A stretch of DNA of 64,000 nucleotides, taken from positions 36,614-100,613 of the forward strand of contig WLNY01000002.1 of the NCBI GenBank assembly GCA_009699575.1. The letters are read 5' to 3'. The DNA comes from Actinomycetota bacterium. Its GTDB lineage: Bacteria > Actinomycetota > Actinomycetes > Nanopelagicales > Nanopelagicaceae. The notes under the pieces are model-generated. The model ran no database searches. It saw only the letters and a program-made list of their open reading frames with translations, and was not told the origin of the DNA. The position numbers and the translations under genes were made by a program. Below, piece after piece: positions 11,174 through 24,525 of the stretch (its first letter is position 1; each line of letters starts with the position of its first letter).

Positions 11174-11647
11174 TTAAGGCAAACCCTGTAACGCTCTTTC
11201 TAATTGTGCGCCGTGGTCGCGTGGGTGATCCGAGTATGCGTCGAGCCACTGCGAAATTGTAAATTTTCCGCGTTCGCTATGTAGGCCAAACTTATCTAAG
11301 TCACTTGGTTTCATTCGTCGAATGAGATCTAGCGATGCGGCGCGAACCGAGAGCAAGACTGCGAGAGAATTGGCTACGGGCAGTTCGTCATAGCCAAGAA
11401 TCTGTGCTTGCGCCCATGCACTCTCGTCGTAGCCTTGAATGAGAGAGCCCTCAGGTTCTGCAAGTAGCCTGCGAAGGCGCGCATAGGATTGAGCTTCGCT
11501 ATCTGCCATGTGGTGAATAACTTGCCGGGCAGACCATTGGCCCGGGGCTTTGATATCTAATTGAGTTGGCGCAACACCTTCTACTAATTTCGCAAAGTAT
11601 GACGTCGCGGATTCATACTCATCAGCAAGCTCGTTTATATTCTTCAT
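11174..11647 (-). CDS. DinB-family protein
   Basis: PGQWSARQVIHHMADSE and terminal H-x-x-D-H-x-x-Q pattern of the DinB-like four-helix bundle. Confidence 0.75.
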   Translation of the reverse strand: MKNINELADEYESATSYFAKLVEGVAPTQLDIKAPGQWSARQVIHHMADSEAQSYARLRRLLAEPEGSLIQGYDESAWAQAQILGYDELPVANSLAVLLSVRAASLDLIRRMKPSDLDKFGLHSERGKFTISQWLDAYSDHPRDHGAQLERALQGLP

Positions 11648-11648
11648 T

Positions 11649-12071
11649 TTAAAATGACACCACGACAGCTGACATCAGGGCAAGAGCGAGGACATCTCCA
11701 CCGACTTCTATCGACCACACTTTCCATCCTTGATTACCCATTAAGCGATGACCAAGTGAAGGGGCTGCGTTTAATCCAAGTGCTACGCAGGCACCAACTA
11801 TTGCTGCCGCGATTGCGCTAACACCCGATGGATACATTCGTTGCAAAACAAAAGCAAGGGCGAAGGCCTGAACAAGCTGCGCGAGAAAAATTGCTCCAAA
11901 AGTGAGTCCCATATTTCCGCCTGGATTTTCCGCTGGACTTTTTCCGAGCGCTTTCCACCACCGTGGATACATTGTTTTCGGGCCAAAATATATGGCGCCA
12001 GTAATAAATCCAACAACGGCTGCGAGAATCACTCCGGTAACGCTTGTACTTTCACCAACTATAAAATTCAC
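11649..12071 (-). CDS. DUF1761-like small membrane protein
   Basis: about 140 aa, four hydrophobic segments, GAIYFGP...PRWWKALGKS pattern. Confidence 0.65.
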   Translation of the reverse strand: MNFIVGESTSVTGVILAAVVGFITGAIYFGPKTMYPRWWKALGKSPAENPGGNMGLTFGAIFLAQLVQAFALAFVLQRMYPSGVSAIAAAIVGACVALGLNAAPSLGHRLMGNQGWKVWSIEVGGDVLALALMSAVVVSF

Positions 12072-12080
12072 GGTTATCTC

Positions 12081-13202
12081 CTATTTCGATAGTTCGGCAG
12101 CTGCTAACTGCCCACATGCTCCATCAATTTCTCTTCCGCGTGTATCTCGAACGGTAACAGGAACCCCATAACTTTCAAGGATGCGCACGAATTCGGCCTC
12201 ATCTTCTCGCCTTGATGCAGTCCATTTAGATCCTGGAGTCGGATTAAGCGGAATAAGGTTGACATGGGCATTTCGGTTCTTGAGCAACCGACCCAAAAGA
12301 TCAGCTCGCCACGACTGATCATTAATGTCTCTAATGAGGGCGTACTCGATTGAATAGCGGCGACCTGTCCGCTTTTCGTAGGCATCAGCAGCTGCCAATA
12401 CTTCCTTAACATTCCACCGGGAATTAATAGGAACGAGTGAATCTCGAAGTTCATCATCGGGGGTATGCAAGGAGACCGCAAGGGTTACCGACATGCCTTC
12501 TTCAGTCAATTTCTCAATACCGTTGACAAGACCAACGGTAGATACAGTAATCGAGCGCGCACTTATGCCTAGCCCCTCTGGATTTGGCTCAGTAACATTC
12601 TTGAGAGTGCGAATCACTGCGGTGTAATTAGCAAGTGGCTCTCCCATTCCCATAAAGACAATATTTGATAAACGTGTTGGACCGCCAGGCAGTTCGCCTT
12701 CGGCACACGCACGAGCCGCTGCAACAATTTGTTCAGTAATTTCACCCGCACTCAGATTTCGAGTCAGCCCTGCTTGGCCAGTTGCGCAAAATGGGCAATT
12801 CATTCCACACCCTGCTTGCGAGGAAATACATACCGTAGTGCGATCTGAATATCGCATAAGAACGCTCTCAACGAGCACTCCATCATGTAATTTCCATAAA
12901 TCTTTTCTTGTCATACCGTTATCGCAAGTGACTGAACGAACTAATGACATGAGTTGTGGCAAGAATTTTTCCCGAATAGTGTCATGAAGTGCAACAGGGA
13001 TATCGGTCCATGTTGTTGGATCATTTGAGAAATGAGTGAAGTAGTGGTTGGCAATCTGATTGGCTCGAAACGCAGGAAGTCCAAGTTCTGTAGCCAAGGT
13101 GCGACGTTCCTCGGGCGAGTAATCTGCTAGGTGCTTGGGAACCTTTTTGCGTTGCTTGGGTTCTTCAAAAACCAATTTTAATTCATTATTATCTTCGCTC
13201 AT
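12081..13202 (-). CDS. rlmN: 23S rRNA/tRNA adenine-C2 methyltransferase (radical SAM)
   Basis: [26 protein letters not shown] radical-SAM CxxxCxxC motif; [14 protein letters not shown]. Confidence 0.97.
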   Translation of the reverse strand: MSEDNNELKLVFEEPKQRKKVPKHLADYSPEERRTLATELGLPAFRANQIANHYFTHFSNDPTTWTDIPVALHDTIREKFLPQLMSLVRSVTCDNGMTRKDLWKLHDGVLVESVLMRYSDRTTVCISSQAGCGMNCPFCATGQAGLTRNLSAGEITEQIVAAARACAEGELPGGPTRLSNIVFMGMGEPLANYTAVIRTLKNVTEPNPEGLGISARSITVSTVGLVNGIEKLTEEGMSVTLAVSLHTPDDELRDSLVPINSRWNVKEVLAAADAYEKRTGRRYSIEYALIRDINDQSWRADLLGRLLKNRNAHVNLIPLNPTPGSKWTASRREDEAEFVRILESYGVPVTVRDTRGREIDGACGQLAAAELSK

Positions 13203-14044
13203 GAATATCTCTTTACTAGTTCAAGCGCTAGCCAGAGCGCAGGGGCGGAAAGTAAAACTGAATCTAAACGGTCAAGCATTCCACCATGTCCTGGGAGAAG
13301 GGATCCCATATCCTTAATCGACATATCACGCTTCATGGCGCTTTCAATGAGGTCGCCCATTGTTGCTGTAAACACAATCATAAAAGCCACAAGAACACCT
13401 ATCCACCATTCCAATTTTAAAATGAAGATAAAACTAAGCGCCCCACCAACAGTCGTAAAAATAATTGAGCCAGCTAAACCTTCCCATGTCTTCTTTGGAC
13501 TAATTGCGGGAACGAGTGGATGTTTACCAAAAAGGACACCGACAAGATAGGCAAAGGTGTCATTGCATCCAACGAGAACAACGAAAGTCATCACGCGCGC
13601 AAGGCCATCACTCGGACGTGCCAAGAGCACTAGGAAGCCGGCAAGGAATGGTAAATATATTAATGAAAGCGTGGTTGCGGTAGCGCTTGCGATAAATCCA
13701 TCTGGACCTTTTCTTAGCAATGCAATCATCAGGACAGGAAACGCAATTGCGGTTCCAACAGCTAAGCCACCTACCCCACCAAACCATGTGGCATATGTAA
13801 GGCCACCTGTTGCAAGAGCCAGTGATCTAAATGAAATGTGTATTTTTCGAGCGGTGAAAGCTCGCTTAATTTCCCGTAGCCCCAGAATGACGGCTACTGC
13901 GATAAGGACTGCAAAAACTTCTCGCGCAAAGGCAAGGGTGGACCAGACGAGAAGAATTAAGCCGATGCTGACAGCAATGGAAGGGAGGAGTTTTCTCCCA
14001 GCACGTGCATTAATAGCGGCATTAATCGAATGTAAATCATCCAC
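13199..14044 (-). CDS. cdsA: phosphatidate cytidylyltransferase
   Basis: multi-pass protein with C-terminal [28 protein letters not shown] signature. Confidence 0.95.
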   Translation of the reverse strand: MDDLHSINAAINARAGRKLLPSIAVSIGLILLVWSTLAFAREVFAVLIAVAVILGLREIKRAFTARKIHISFRSLALATGGLTYATWFGGVGGLAVGTAIAFPVLMIALLRKGPDGFIASATATTLSLIYLPFLAGFLVLLARPSDGLARVMTFVVLVGCNDTFAYLVGVLFGKHPLVPAISPKKTWEGLAGSIIFTTVGGALSFIFILKLEWWIGVLVAFMIVFTATMGDLIESAMKRDMSIKDMGSLLPGHGGMLDRLDSVLLSAPALWLALELVKRYS

Positions 14045-14061
14045 GTGTAGGTAAAAACTTC

Positions 14062-14625
14062 TCAGACTTCGAGAAGTTCTGTCTCCTTATGTTTGAGAAG
14101 TTCATCGATTTTGGCAACATGATCGCCTGTAATTTTCTCTAATTCTTTTTCACCTCGTGCGAGATCATCTTTTCCAATGTTGCCGTCTTTTTCGAGTTTT
14201 TCCATCAATTCCTTGGCGGCTCTGCGAATATTACGCATGGAGATTTTTGAATCTTCAGCTTTTGTCTTAACAACTTTGATGTAATCCTTACGGCGCTCTT
14301 CGGTTAGTTGAGGGAAGTTGACTCTAATGACGACTCCATCATTTCCTGGATTTACTCCTAGATCTGAATCACGAATAGCTTTTTCAATCGAAGCCATTGC
14401 ACCCTTATCAAATGGAGAGACGATAGCCATGCGTGCTTCTGGAACCTGGATTGATGCGAGTTGAGAAAGCGCGGTATAGGTGCCGTAGTAATCGACCATA
14501 ATTTTATTAAAAAGCATTGGATGAGCGCGACCTGTACGGATGGTTGCAAAATCATCTTTGGCCACTTCGAGCGCCTTATTCATCTTTACTTCCGCCTCTT
14601 TGAGTGCGGTTGCTACATCTGACAT
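14062..14625 (-). CDS. frr: ribosome recycling factor
   Basis: FATIRTGRAHPMLFNKI, PEARMAIVSPFDKG, LTEERRKDYIKVVK; start taken at MSDVATALKEAE. Confidence 0.97.
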   Translation of the reverse strand: MSDVATALKEAEVKMNKALEVAKDDFATIRTGRAHPMLFNKIMVDYYGTYTALSQLASIQVPEARMAIVSPFDKGAMASIEKAIRDSDLGVNPGNDGVVIRVNFPQLTEERRKDYIKVVKTKAEDSKISMRNIRRAAKELMEKLEKDGNIGKDDLARGEKELEKITGDHVAKIDELLKHKETELLEV

Positions 14626-14653
14626 GGTTGCTCCTTCGCTTTTCACTCATCGC

Positions 14654-15376
14654 TTATGCGACAAGCGTTCCAATCGTTTCACCACGTACTGCACGGCCGA
14701 TATTTCCCTTAGTCATCAAATCAAAGACAACGATTGGTAAATTATTTTCGCGACATAAACTAAAAGCGGCAGCATCAGCTACTGCTAAAGATTTAGAGAG
14801 AACTTCGTCATAAGAAATTGTGTCGTACTTAGTAGCCGTGGGATCCTTTTTTGGATCAGCGCTATACACGCCATCGACCCCACTTTTCGCTAGGAGAAGT
14901 GCTTCTGAACCAACCTCAAGCGCGCGTTGCGCTGCGACAGTGTCGGTTGTGAAAAACGGCATGCCTGCTCCTGCTCCAAAAATCACAACACGACCTTTTT
15001 CCAAGTGTCGTATTGCGCGCCGCGGGATGTAGGGCTCAGCAACTTGTCCCATGGTGATTGCTGTTTGCACGCGAGTATCGATGCCTTCTTTTTCAAGAAA
15101 ATCTTGTAAAGCTAAGCAGTTCATGACCGTTCCGAGCATGCCCATGTAATCAGCACGCGAGCGATCCATTCCCCGCAACTGTAATTCTGCGCCTCGGAAG
15201 TAATTTCCTCCGCCAACGACAATGCTTATTTGTACTCCACTACGCACTACATCTGCAATCTGCTTTGCTACATCTTGGACAACATCTGGATCTACGCCAA
15301 TTCCTTTGGCCCCGCCAAAAACTTCTCCAGAAAGTTTAAGGAGCACTCGCCCGTATTTACCTCTAGTACCGGGCAT
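14654..15376 (-). CDS. pyrH: UMP kinase
   Basis: [35 protein letters not shown] motifs. Confidence 0.97.
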   Translation of the reverse strand: MPGTRGKYGRVLLKLSGEVFGGAKGIGVDPDVVQDVAKQIADVVRSGVQISIVVGGGNYFRGAELQLRGMDRSRADYMGMLGTVMNCLALQDFLEKEGIDTRVQTAITMGQVAEPYIPRRAIRHLEKGRVVIFGAGAGMPFFTTDTVAAQRALEVGSEALLLAKSGVDGVYSADPKKDPTATKYDTISYDEVLSKSLAVADAAAFSLCRENNLPIVVFDLMTKGNIGRAVRGETIGTLVA

Positions 15377-15416
15377 GAGTGCTCCTCTCGCTTATTGTGA
15401 ATATGTTATTAGGGTA

Positions 15417-16244
15417 TTACTGGCCCACGCGAAAACGGTGGAATGCCTTCACGGCGGTTCCTGCTTCATCAAGAATCTGCTTGACAGTCTTCTTTGCATC
15501 TTTAGCAAAAGACTGCTCGATCAAGCTCACTTCTTTCACAAAACCGGTTACACGACCTTCGATAATCTTCGAAAGCGATGCCTCTGGCTTGCCCTCTTCG
15601 CGAGCAGTCTCTTCGGCAATTCTGCGCTCGTTTTCGATGAGGTCCGCAGGGACGTCTTCACGGTTAACGAACTTAGGTGCAAAGGCTGCAATGTGCTGAG
15701 CAATATCCTTGCCCACTTCTGCTGCATCTTTAGCAAGTGAGACAAGGACGCCTACTTGTGGCGGCAAATCTGGGCTCGTCTTGTGGAGGTAGAGGCCAAC
15801 AGGACCGGTCTCAACCGCAACGTTTCGAACTTCAATCTTTTCACCAAGCGTGGCGTTTGCTTCATCAATAACTGATTGCACAGACTTGCCGTTAGACATA
15901 GATGATGCAAGGAAAGTCTCCACGGTTGGAGTCTTTGAAGCCAGAAGGTGCTCAATGAGTTCATCGCCAAGAGCAATAAAACGTTCGCCCTTTGCCACGA
16001 AGTCTGTTTCACAGTTGAGCTCAAGCATTACGCCTAAGTCACTTGAAACTTTAGCAACAACTAGTCCATTTGAAGTTAAACGGCCCTCTCGCTTTGTGAC
16101 ACCTTTAAGACCCTTAACGCGAATGATCTCGACAGCTTTGTCGTAATCACCTTCTGCTTCATCAAGTGCTTTTTTACAATCAAGCATTCCTGCAGCAGTT
16201 GCTTCGCGAAGTTTCTTTACATCTTGCGCGCTATAAGAAGCCAC
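15417..16244 (-). CDS. tsf: elongation factor Ts
   Basis: VKKLREATAAGMLDCKKALDEA; LNCETDFVAKGERF. Confidence 0.97.
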   Translation of the reverse strand: MASYSAQDVKKLREATAAGMLDCKKALDEAEGDYDKAVEIIRVKGLKGVTKREGRLTSNGLVVAKVSSDLGVMLELNCETDFVAKGERFIALGDELIEHLLASKTPTVETFLASSMSNGKSVQSVIDEANATLGEKIEVRNVAVETGPVGLYLHKTSPDLPPQVGVLVSLAKDAAEVGKDIAQHIAAFAPKFVNREDVPADLIENERRIAEETAREEGKPEASLSKIIEGRVTGFVKEVSLIEQSFAKDAKKTVKQILDEAGTAVKAFHRFRVGQ

Positions 16245-17069
16245 TTATGCCTCCACTGCTGGAGCTGCTACATCGGTTACAACTGGGGCAACGCCTTCAC
16301 TGATTTCTTTTTCCCAGTCAGCCATTGGTTCGTCAGCAGCGATTGCTGCAGGTGCATCAGATTTGGTTTCTTCTTTTACTGTTGCAGAGCGAGCAGCAAG
16401 GCCAGCCACAATTGCATCAGTGATGACACGTGTTAATAGTCCGATTGATCGAATTGCATCATCATTGCCAGGAATCTTGAAATCCACTTCATCTGGATCG
16501 CAGTTAGTATCCAAAATTGCGATCACAGGAATTCCAAGCTTCTTAGCTTCGGCAACTGCTAGGTGCTCTTTCTTGGTATCAACAACCCAGATTGCACTAG
16601 GCAACTTAGTCATATGACGAATTCCATCTAAGTTCTTATGTAGCTTCTCACGCTCACGTCGAAGCACAAGAAGTTCTTTCTTAGTTAGCAACATGTCATT
16701 TGCATTTTCTAGCGCTTCTAGTTCTTTCAAACGCTGGATACGCTTGTACACAGTTGGGAAATTGGTAAGCATTCCACCGAGCCAACGCTCTGTAACTGTT
16801 GGCATTCCGACACGTGCTGCTTGAGCAATAATTGGCTCCTGTGCAGCTTTCTTTGTTCCAACAAAAAGAACATGTCCGCCCTTTGCTACGACATCCTTTA
16901 CGAATTCGTAAGCACTATCGATAAGTGCAAGTGATTGCTGAATATCGATAATGTAAATTCCATTGCGCTCTGTGAAAATAAAGCGCTTCATCTTTGGATT
17001 CCATCGACGAGTCTGGTGTCCGAAGTGGACTCCGCTGTCGAGGAGCTCTCGCATTGTTACAACTGCCAT
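16245..17069 (-). CDS. rpsB: 30S ribosomal protein S2
   Basis: [38 protein letters not shown]. Confidence 0.98.
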   Translation of the reverse strand: MAVVTMRELLDSGVHFGHQTRRWNPKMKRFIFTERNGIYIIDIQQSLALIDSAYEFVKDVVAKGGHVLFVGTKKAAQEPIIAQAARVGMPTVTERWLGGMLTNFPTVYKRIQRLKELEALENANDMLLTKKELLVLRREREKLHKNLDGIRHMTKLPSAIWVVDTKKEHLAVAEAKKLGIPVIAILDTNCDPDEVDFKIPGNDDAIRSIGLLTRVITDAIVAGLAARSATVKEETKSDAPAAIAADEPMADWEKEISEGVAPVVTDVAAPAVEA

Positions 17070-17138
17070 AACGGCATACTCCTTCTTAGGTTTATGGGCA
17101 CATGATTTCTCACTATGCGCAAAACCTTCTCGGTTAAT

Positions 17139-17305
17139 GGCCTAACAATTTGTTAAGCCCGTCGCATCCGCTGTCACCGACCAGAAATTCTTCTGGACCG
17201 AGGTGGTCGCACTCGTACTACGAGTTGATGCTGAGATGTCACAGTCCAATGTGTCCTGTGCATTGGTAATCCTACCTGAGCGGGGAGCGTCAAAATTACC
17301 CGCTC
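17139..17305 (-). ncRNA. candidate structured 5' leader RNA of rpsB (at least five hairpins)
   Basis: Consecutive inverted repeats at 17139-17159, 17181-17196, 17211-17225, 17246-17266 and 17278-17305 in a 245-nt gap upstream of rpsB. Confidence 0.5.
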
Positions 17306-17314
17306 ACGTGGTCA

Positions 17315-18229
17315 TCACGCCCGAGGGTGCGCCTGCTTAAATGCTTTCTGGACTCTTTCGGTGGAGACATGCGTGTATAGCTGAGTCGTAGCAAGGGAGG
17401 CATGCCCCAATATTTCCTGCACGGTGCGAAGATCTGCTCCCCCTTCCAGCAAGTGCGTCGCCGCTGAATGGCGAAGTGAATGCGGCCCCATGCGCTCGAT
17501 CCCATCTATCGCCGCAAGAGCGTTATACACAACCGTGCGAACGGTGCGTTGATCGATTCTCTTTCCCCGGACTCCAAGGAAAATTGCTTTTTCAGATGGC
17601 GAGGTAAGCATCTGAGATCTGCCTTGAGAGATCCACATGTTGAGCGCTTTCATGGCCGGATCACCAATTGGAATCGTGCGCTCTTTGCTGCCCTTGCCAA
17701 AGACTCGAATTGTATTTCTCTCATAGTCGATATGTTCTAGATCAAGTCCGCATAATTCTGCCACGCGCGCTCCACTGGCATAAAGAATTTCAACCATTGC
17801 GCAATCTCTTAGCGATTGGGCAGATTGTTCTTCTCCTGCGCGAAGTACCAAAGATTCCATGGCGATACGTGCATCTTCGATTCCCAAAACATTGGGTAAT
17901 GTGCGATGACTTTTTGGGGTCACTAACGAAGCTCCAACATCCTTGGCCAAAAACGATTTTTTTGTGGCCCAGGCGGTAAATAAACGAATTGTTACCACTC
18001 TTCTTGCGAGAGTTGCTCGCGCACCACCTTTGATTGAGATATTTGCTAACCACGAACGTAGGTGAGCTAATTCAATTTCCTTCATTTCAGTAATTTTGAG
18101 TAGCTCTAAGTGGGAAATCAAGCTGTCGAGATCTCCTAGGTAGGCACGAACACTATGTACCGAAAGATTTCGTTCAGCTTCCAAATAGCGAGCAAAGGCT
18201 GCACGGGCATCCTCCACACTTGTACTCAT
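17315..18229 (-). CDS. xerC: tyrosine recombinase XerC
   Basis: RVAELCGLDLEHID, HSLRHSAATHLLEGGADLRTVQEILGHASLATTQLYTHVS; catalytic R-H-R-H-Y. Confidence 0.93.
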   Translation of the reverse strand: MSTSVEDARAAFARYLEAERNLSVHSVRAYLGDLDSLISHLELLKITEMKEIELAHLRSWLANISIKGGARATLARRVVTIRLFTAWATKKSFLAKDVGASLVTPKSHRTLPNVLGIEDARIAMESLVLRAGEEQSAQSLRDCAMVEILYASGARVAELCGLDLEHIDYERNTIRVFGKGSKERTIPIGDPAMKALNMWISQGRSQMLTSPSEKAIFLGVRGKRIDQRTVRTVVYNALAAIDGIERMGPHSLRHSAATHLLEGGADLRTVQEILGHASLATTQLYTHVSTERVQKAFKQAHPRA

Positions 18230-19818
18230 CAGAGGGGAATTCGACCTTGACGCAACAAACCAAATGTCAACGCATCTTCTAACGCCATGGCAGACGCCGC
18301 GATGACATTCTCATGAACACCTATGGTGCTCCACTCGCCTTTTCCATCACTAGTTTCTACAAGAACACGCGTGATGGCTCCTGTTCCTAAACGTCCTTCG
18401 AGAATTCGCACTTTGTAATCAGTCAAAGTCAGAATCGCTAACTCTGGATATAGCTGTTTAAGACCTTCTCGTAATGCGTTATCAAAAGCGTTGACTGGAC
18501 CATTACCGATTCCACTACAGGAAATTTCTTTCCCTTGGGCATGCACTGTGACTTCTGCTTTTGTGATAATTCCTTGGTTCGGATTTCGTTCAGTCGTTGT
18601 TAGCCAATGATCAATTGTGAAAAAACTTGGTCGTTTGCCATCTAATTCAGTTCGTAGCAAAAGTTCAAATGAAGCATCAGCGGCTTCAAATGTAAATCCT
18701 TGCGCTTCAAGTTCTTTCACTCGATCTACAACTCGCCCCACGAGTTCGCGATCTCCACCGAGATCTACTCCAAGTTCTTGAGATTTCAATTCAATAGAGG
18801 CTCGTCCAGCCATGTCTGAGACCAACATCCGCATGTCATTGCCTACTGATGCTGGATCCTCATGTTGATATAGGGATGGGTCAACTTTAATAGCACTTGC
18901 GTGCAGGCCAGCTTTATGGGCGAAAGCTGACACTCCAACATACGGTTGGCGCGCACTTGGTGAAACATTTGTGACTTCAGCAACCGCATGCGCAATTCTA
19001 AATGACTCTCGTAAATACCCTTCAGGAAGTACAAGTTTCTTCTTCTTTAATTCTAAATTTGCAATGATTGTAACTAGATCTGCATTTCCAGTTCGTTCGC
19101 CATAACCATTGAGAGTTCCTTGGACATGAGTAACCCCAGCTTCCACTGCAGCCATTGAGTTTGCGACGGCGCATCCAGTGTCATTGTGGCAATGGATTCC
19201 GAGTCGTGCGCTGCTTGCTCCTAATACATCATGAATAATTTGTGTGAGTTCATCGGGCAGCATTCCACCGTTGGTATCGCACAGGGCAATGACATCAGCT
19301 CCGGCTTCGGCAGCAGTCCGAACAACTTCTAGTGCATATGCACGATTTGCTCTATACCCATCAAAGAAATGCTCTGCATCAAGAAACACTCTTTGGCCTT
19401 CGGTGAGCAGGTGGGTAATTGAGTCTCGGATCATTTCCAAGTTCTCATCAAGTGTCGTTTTAAGCGCAAGATCTACGTGACGGTCATAGGACTTCGCAAC
19501 CAAGGTGACGGCAGGCGCACCTGAATCTCGAAGCGCACCCAATAAAGCGTCATCGGCTGCTTTTACATTTGGACGTCGTGTTGCACCGAATGCAACAAAG
19601 GTTGCATTTTTAAGATGGAGTTCCTTTGCCGCGCGTGCGAAAAATTCTGTATCTTTCGGATTTGCCCCTGGCCATCCACCTTCAATAAATCCAACTCCGA
19701 GATCATCAAGATGCCTAGCGATTGCTAATTTATCGTGGACGGAAAGATTAAGACCCTCTTGCTGTGCGCCATCTCGCAGTGTCGTGTCATAAATATGGAA
19801 GGCATCACTGAGTGGCAT
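18229..19818 (-). CDS. cimA: (R)-citramalate synthase
   Basis: YDTTLRDGAQQEGLNLSVHDKLAIARHLDDLGVGFIEGGWPGANPKDTEFF; 529 aa with C-terminal LeuA-type dimer/allosteric domain. Confidence 0.92.
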   Translation of the reverse strand: MPLSDAFHIYDTTLRDGAQQEGLNLSVHDKLAIARHLDDLGVGFIEGGWPGANPKDTEFFARAAKELHLKNATFVAFGATRRPNVKAADDALLGALRDSGAPAVTLVAKSYDRHVDLALKTTLDENLEMIRDSITHLLTEGQRVFLDAEHFFDGYRANRAYALEVVRTAAEAGADVIALCDTNGGMLPDELTQIIHDVLGASSARLGIHCHNDTGCAVANSMAAVEAGVTHVQGTLNGYGERTGNADLVTIIANLELKKKKLVLPEGYLRESFRIAHAVAEVTNVSPSARQPYVGVSAFAHKAGLHASAIKVDPSLYQHEDPASVGNDMRMLVSDMAGRASIELKSQELGVDLGGDRELVGRVVDRVKELEAQGFTFEAADASFELLLRTELDGKRPSFFTIDHWLTTTERNPNQGIITKAEVTVHAQGKEISCSGIGNGPVNAFDNALREGLKQLYPELAILTLTDYKVRILEGRLGTGAITRVLVETSDGKGEWSTIGVHENVIAASAMALEDALTFGLLRQGRIPL

Positions 19819-20897
19819 TAGAGAACCTTACGCATCCAGCCGTGTGTATCAGCTGATTGGCCGTGTTGAATTGCAAGAAGTGCATTACGAATTTCCATAG
19901 TAATCACACCTGGGTTTCCGTCCCCCGTGATCCATGTTCCCATCGCGCTCTTTGCTTGACCAACTGGAGAGACCACCGCAGCAGTTCCGCATGCAAATAT
20001 TTCAGTTATCTCGCCACTGGAAACTCCATCGCGCCAATCATCAACACTGAGCATTACTTCCTCGACCTTATAGCCAAGATCTTTTGCCACACTTAATATG
20101 GAATCACGTGTTATTCCTGGAAGCAGCGTGCCTGTAAGGCGCGGAGTTATTACCGAAGCGCTTGTGCCAGAACCTTTTATAAAGTACAGGTTCATGCCGC
20201 CCATCTCTTCAATCCACTTTCGTTCCTTTGCATCGATCCATACAACTTGATCGCACCCTTGTTCGGCTGCAGCTTTCTGAGCGACCAATGAGGCGGCATA
20301 ATTTCCACCACATTTGGCTTCACCTGTTCCGCCTTGTGCTGCGCGAACATACTCAGTTGAAATCCAAACAGAAACTGCTTTGGATGGGTCAAAATAAGCA
20401 CCGGCTGGTGTTGCGATAAGTAGGTAGGTTGCTTTATTTGATGGACGCACACCTAGTCCTACCTCTGTGGCAATCATGAAGGGGCGGATGTAGAGCGATT
20501 CGCCAACTTTGTCTGGCACCCAACCTGCATCTTCTTTGACGAGCGTTTCAACTGTTTCCAAAAAAAGCGCTTCTGGCATTTCCGGTAACGCTAGACGTTT
20601 AGCCGACTTAGCGAATCGTTGGGCATTCGCCTCAGGGCGAAAAAGTGCGACACCACCATCAGGTTGACGGTATGCCTTCATTCCTTCGAAAATTTCTTGA
20701 CCATAGTGGAATACTGCAGTTGCAGGATCGAGGGAAATAGGTCCGTACGGTTTTAGTTCAGGCTCTCCCCAACCGCTCTCTTGGCTCCACTCACATACAA
20801 CCATATGGTCTGTGTAGTACTTTCCAAATCCACCTTCGGCAACAAGTGCTGCGCGAGTGGCGCTATCTTTTGCTAAAGGATTAAGGGTGATTTTCAT
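19818..20897 (-). CDS. ilvE: branched-chain amino acid aminotransferase
   Basis: FHYGQEIFEGMKAYRQPDGGVALFRPEANAQR; EEMGGMNLYF. Confidence 0.96.
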   Translation of the reverse strand: MKITLNPLAKDSATRAALVAEGGFGKYYTDHMVVCEWSQESGWGEPELKPYGPISLDPATAVFHYGQEIFEGMKAYRQPDGGVALFRPEANAQRFAKSAKRLALPEMPEALFLETVETLVKEDAGWVPDKVGESLYIRPFMIATEVGLGVRPSNKATYLLIATPAGAYFDPSKAVSVWISTEYVRAAQGGTGEAKCGGNYAASLVAQKAAAEQGCDQVVWIDAKERKWIEEMGGMNLYFIKGSGTSASVITPRLTGTLLPGITRDSILSVAKDLGYKVEEVMLSVDDWRDGVSSGEITEIFACGTAAVVSPVGQAKSAMGTWITGDGNPGVITMEIRNALLAIQHGQSADTHGWMRKVL

Positions 20898-20900
20898 TTT

Positions 20901-21938
20901 TTATAGCGCTGCGACGAGCGCATCTCCCACTTCGGTTGTGCTTCTCTTTTTATCTCCACGATTAAGTAAATCTGCAGCGACCACTCGCTGAACATCTTGG
21001 GCGGCATCCTTTAAGCCTAAATGATCAAGCATCATCGCTACTGACATTACGGTCGCGGTTGGGTCAGCAATATTCTTTCCTGCAATATCTGGCGCAGAGC
21101 CATGTACGGGCTCGAACATGGAGGGGAATTTTCTGGTTGGATTTATATTTCCAGAAGCAGCAAGGCCAATTCCACCGCAGATGGCAGCTGCAATATCAGT
21201 CAAAATATCTCCAAAGAGATTATCTGTGACGACAACGTCAAAGCGCTCGGGGTTGGTGACAAAGAACATTGAAGCCGCGTCAACATGTAAATAATCAGTA
21301 GTTATCTCTGGGAATTCTTTTGCAACTTCGTTAAAGGTGCGAGTCCATAACCCACCAGCACGTGTAAGGACATTGTTTTTATGGACGAGAGTGAGTTTCT
21401 TTCTCTCACGAAGTGATGCGCGTGCAAATGCATCACGAATAACGCGTTCGGCGCCCCGTCGAGTATTGAGGCTCTCCTCAGTCGCAATTTCAGCATCGGT
21501 TCCTTCAGCGAGAACACCGCCAGCTCCGACATAGGGACCTTCTGTACCTTCGCGAACAACTACAAAATCGATTGGCGCTTGAGTGGCAAGTGGCGAAGTG
21601 ACACCAGGCATTAACTTGGCAGGGCGCAAATTAATGTAGTGATCAAATGCAAAGCGAAGTTTAAGTAAGAGGCCTCGTTCTAGAACTCCACTAGGAACGC
21701 TGGGATCTCCCACTGCCCCAAGTAAAATCACATCTGCAGTAGCAAGTTCTGCCAGAACAGAATCTGGCAGAACCTCTCCGGTGCGATGCCAATAACCCGC
21801 ACCTAGGTCATAAGACTTTTTAATAAATGTGACGCCGTATTTCAATGCAACGACATCAAGGACCTTGAGGCCTTCGGCCACGACTTCTGGACCAATTCCA
21901 TCTCCGCCTATTACGGCTAAATTAAAAGTCTTCGACAT
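20901..21938 (-). CDS. leuB: 3-isopropylmalate dehydrogenase
   Basis: [49 protein letters not shown]. Confidence 0.95.
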   Translation of the reverse strand: MSKTFNLAVIGGDGIGPEVVAEGLKVLDVVALKYGVTFIKKSYDLGAGYWHRTGEVLPDSVLAELATADVILLGAVGDPSVPSGVLERGLLLKLRFAFDHYINLRPAKLMPGVTSPLATQAPIDFVVVREGTEGPYVGAGGVLAEGTDAEIATEESLNTRRGAERVIRDAFARASLRERKKLTLVHKNNVLTRAGGLWTRTFNEVAKEFPEITTDYLHVDAASMFFVTNPERFDVVVTDNLFGDILTDIAAAICGGIGLAASGNINPTRKFPSMFEPVHGSAPDIAGKNIADPTATVMSVAMMLDHLGLKDAAQDVQRVVAADLLNRGDKKRSTTEVGDALVAAL

Positions 21939-21949
21939 TACAATTCTCC

Positions 21950-24524
<2,575 letters not shown>

Positions 24525-24525
<1 letters not shown>

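Noticed and set aside
17315-18229. Tyrosine recombinase as a mobile-element integrase
   Set aside because: It matches chromosomal XerC, sits in the usual place upstream of rpsB, and there are no att-like repeats or cargo genes nearby
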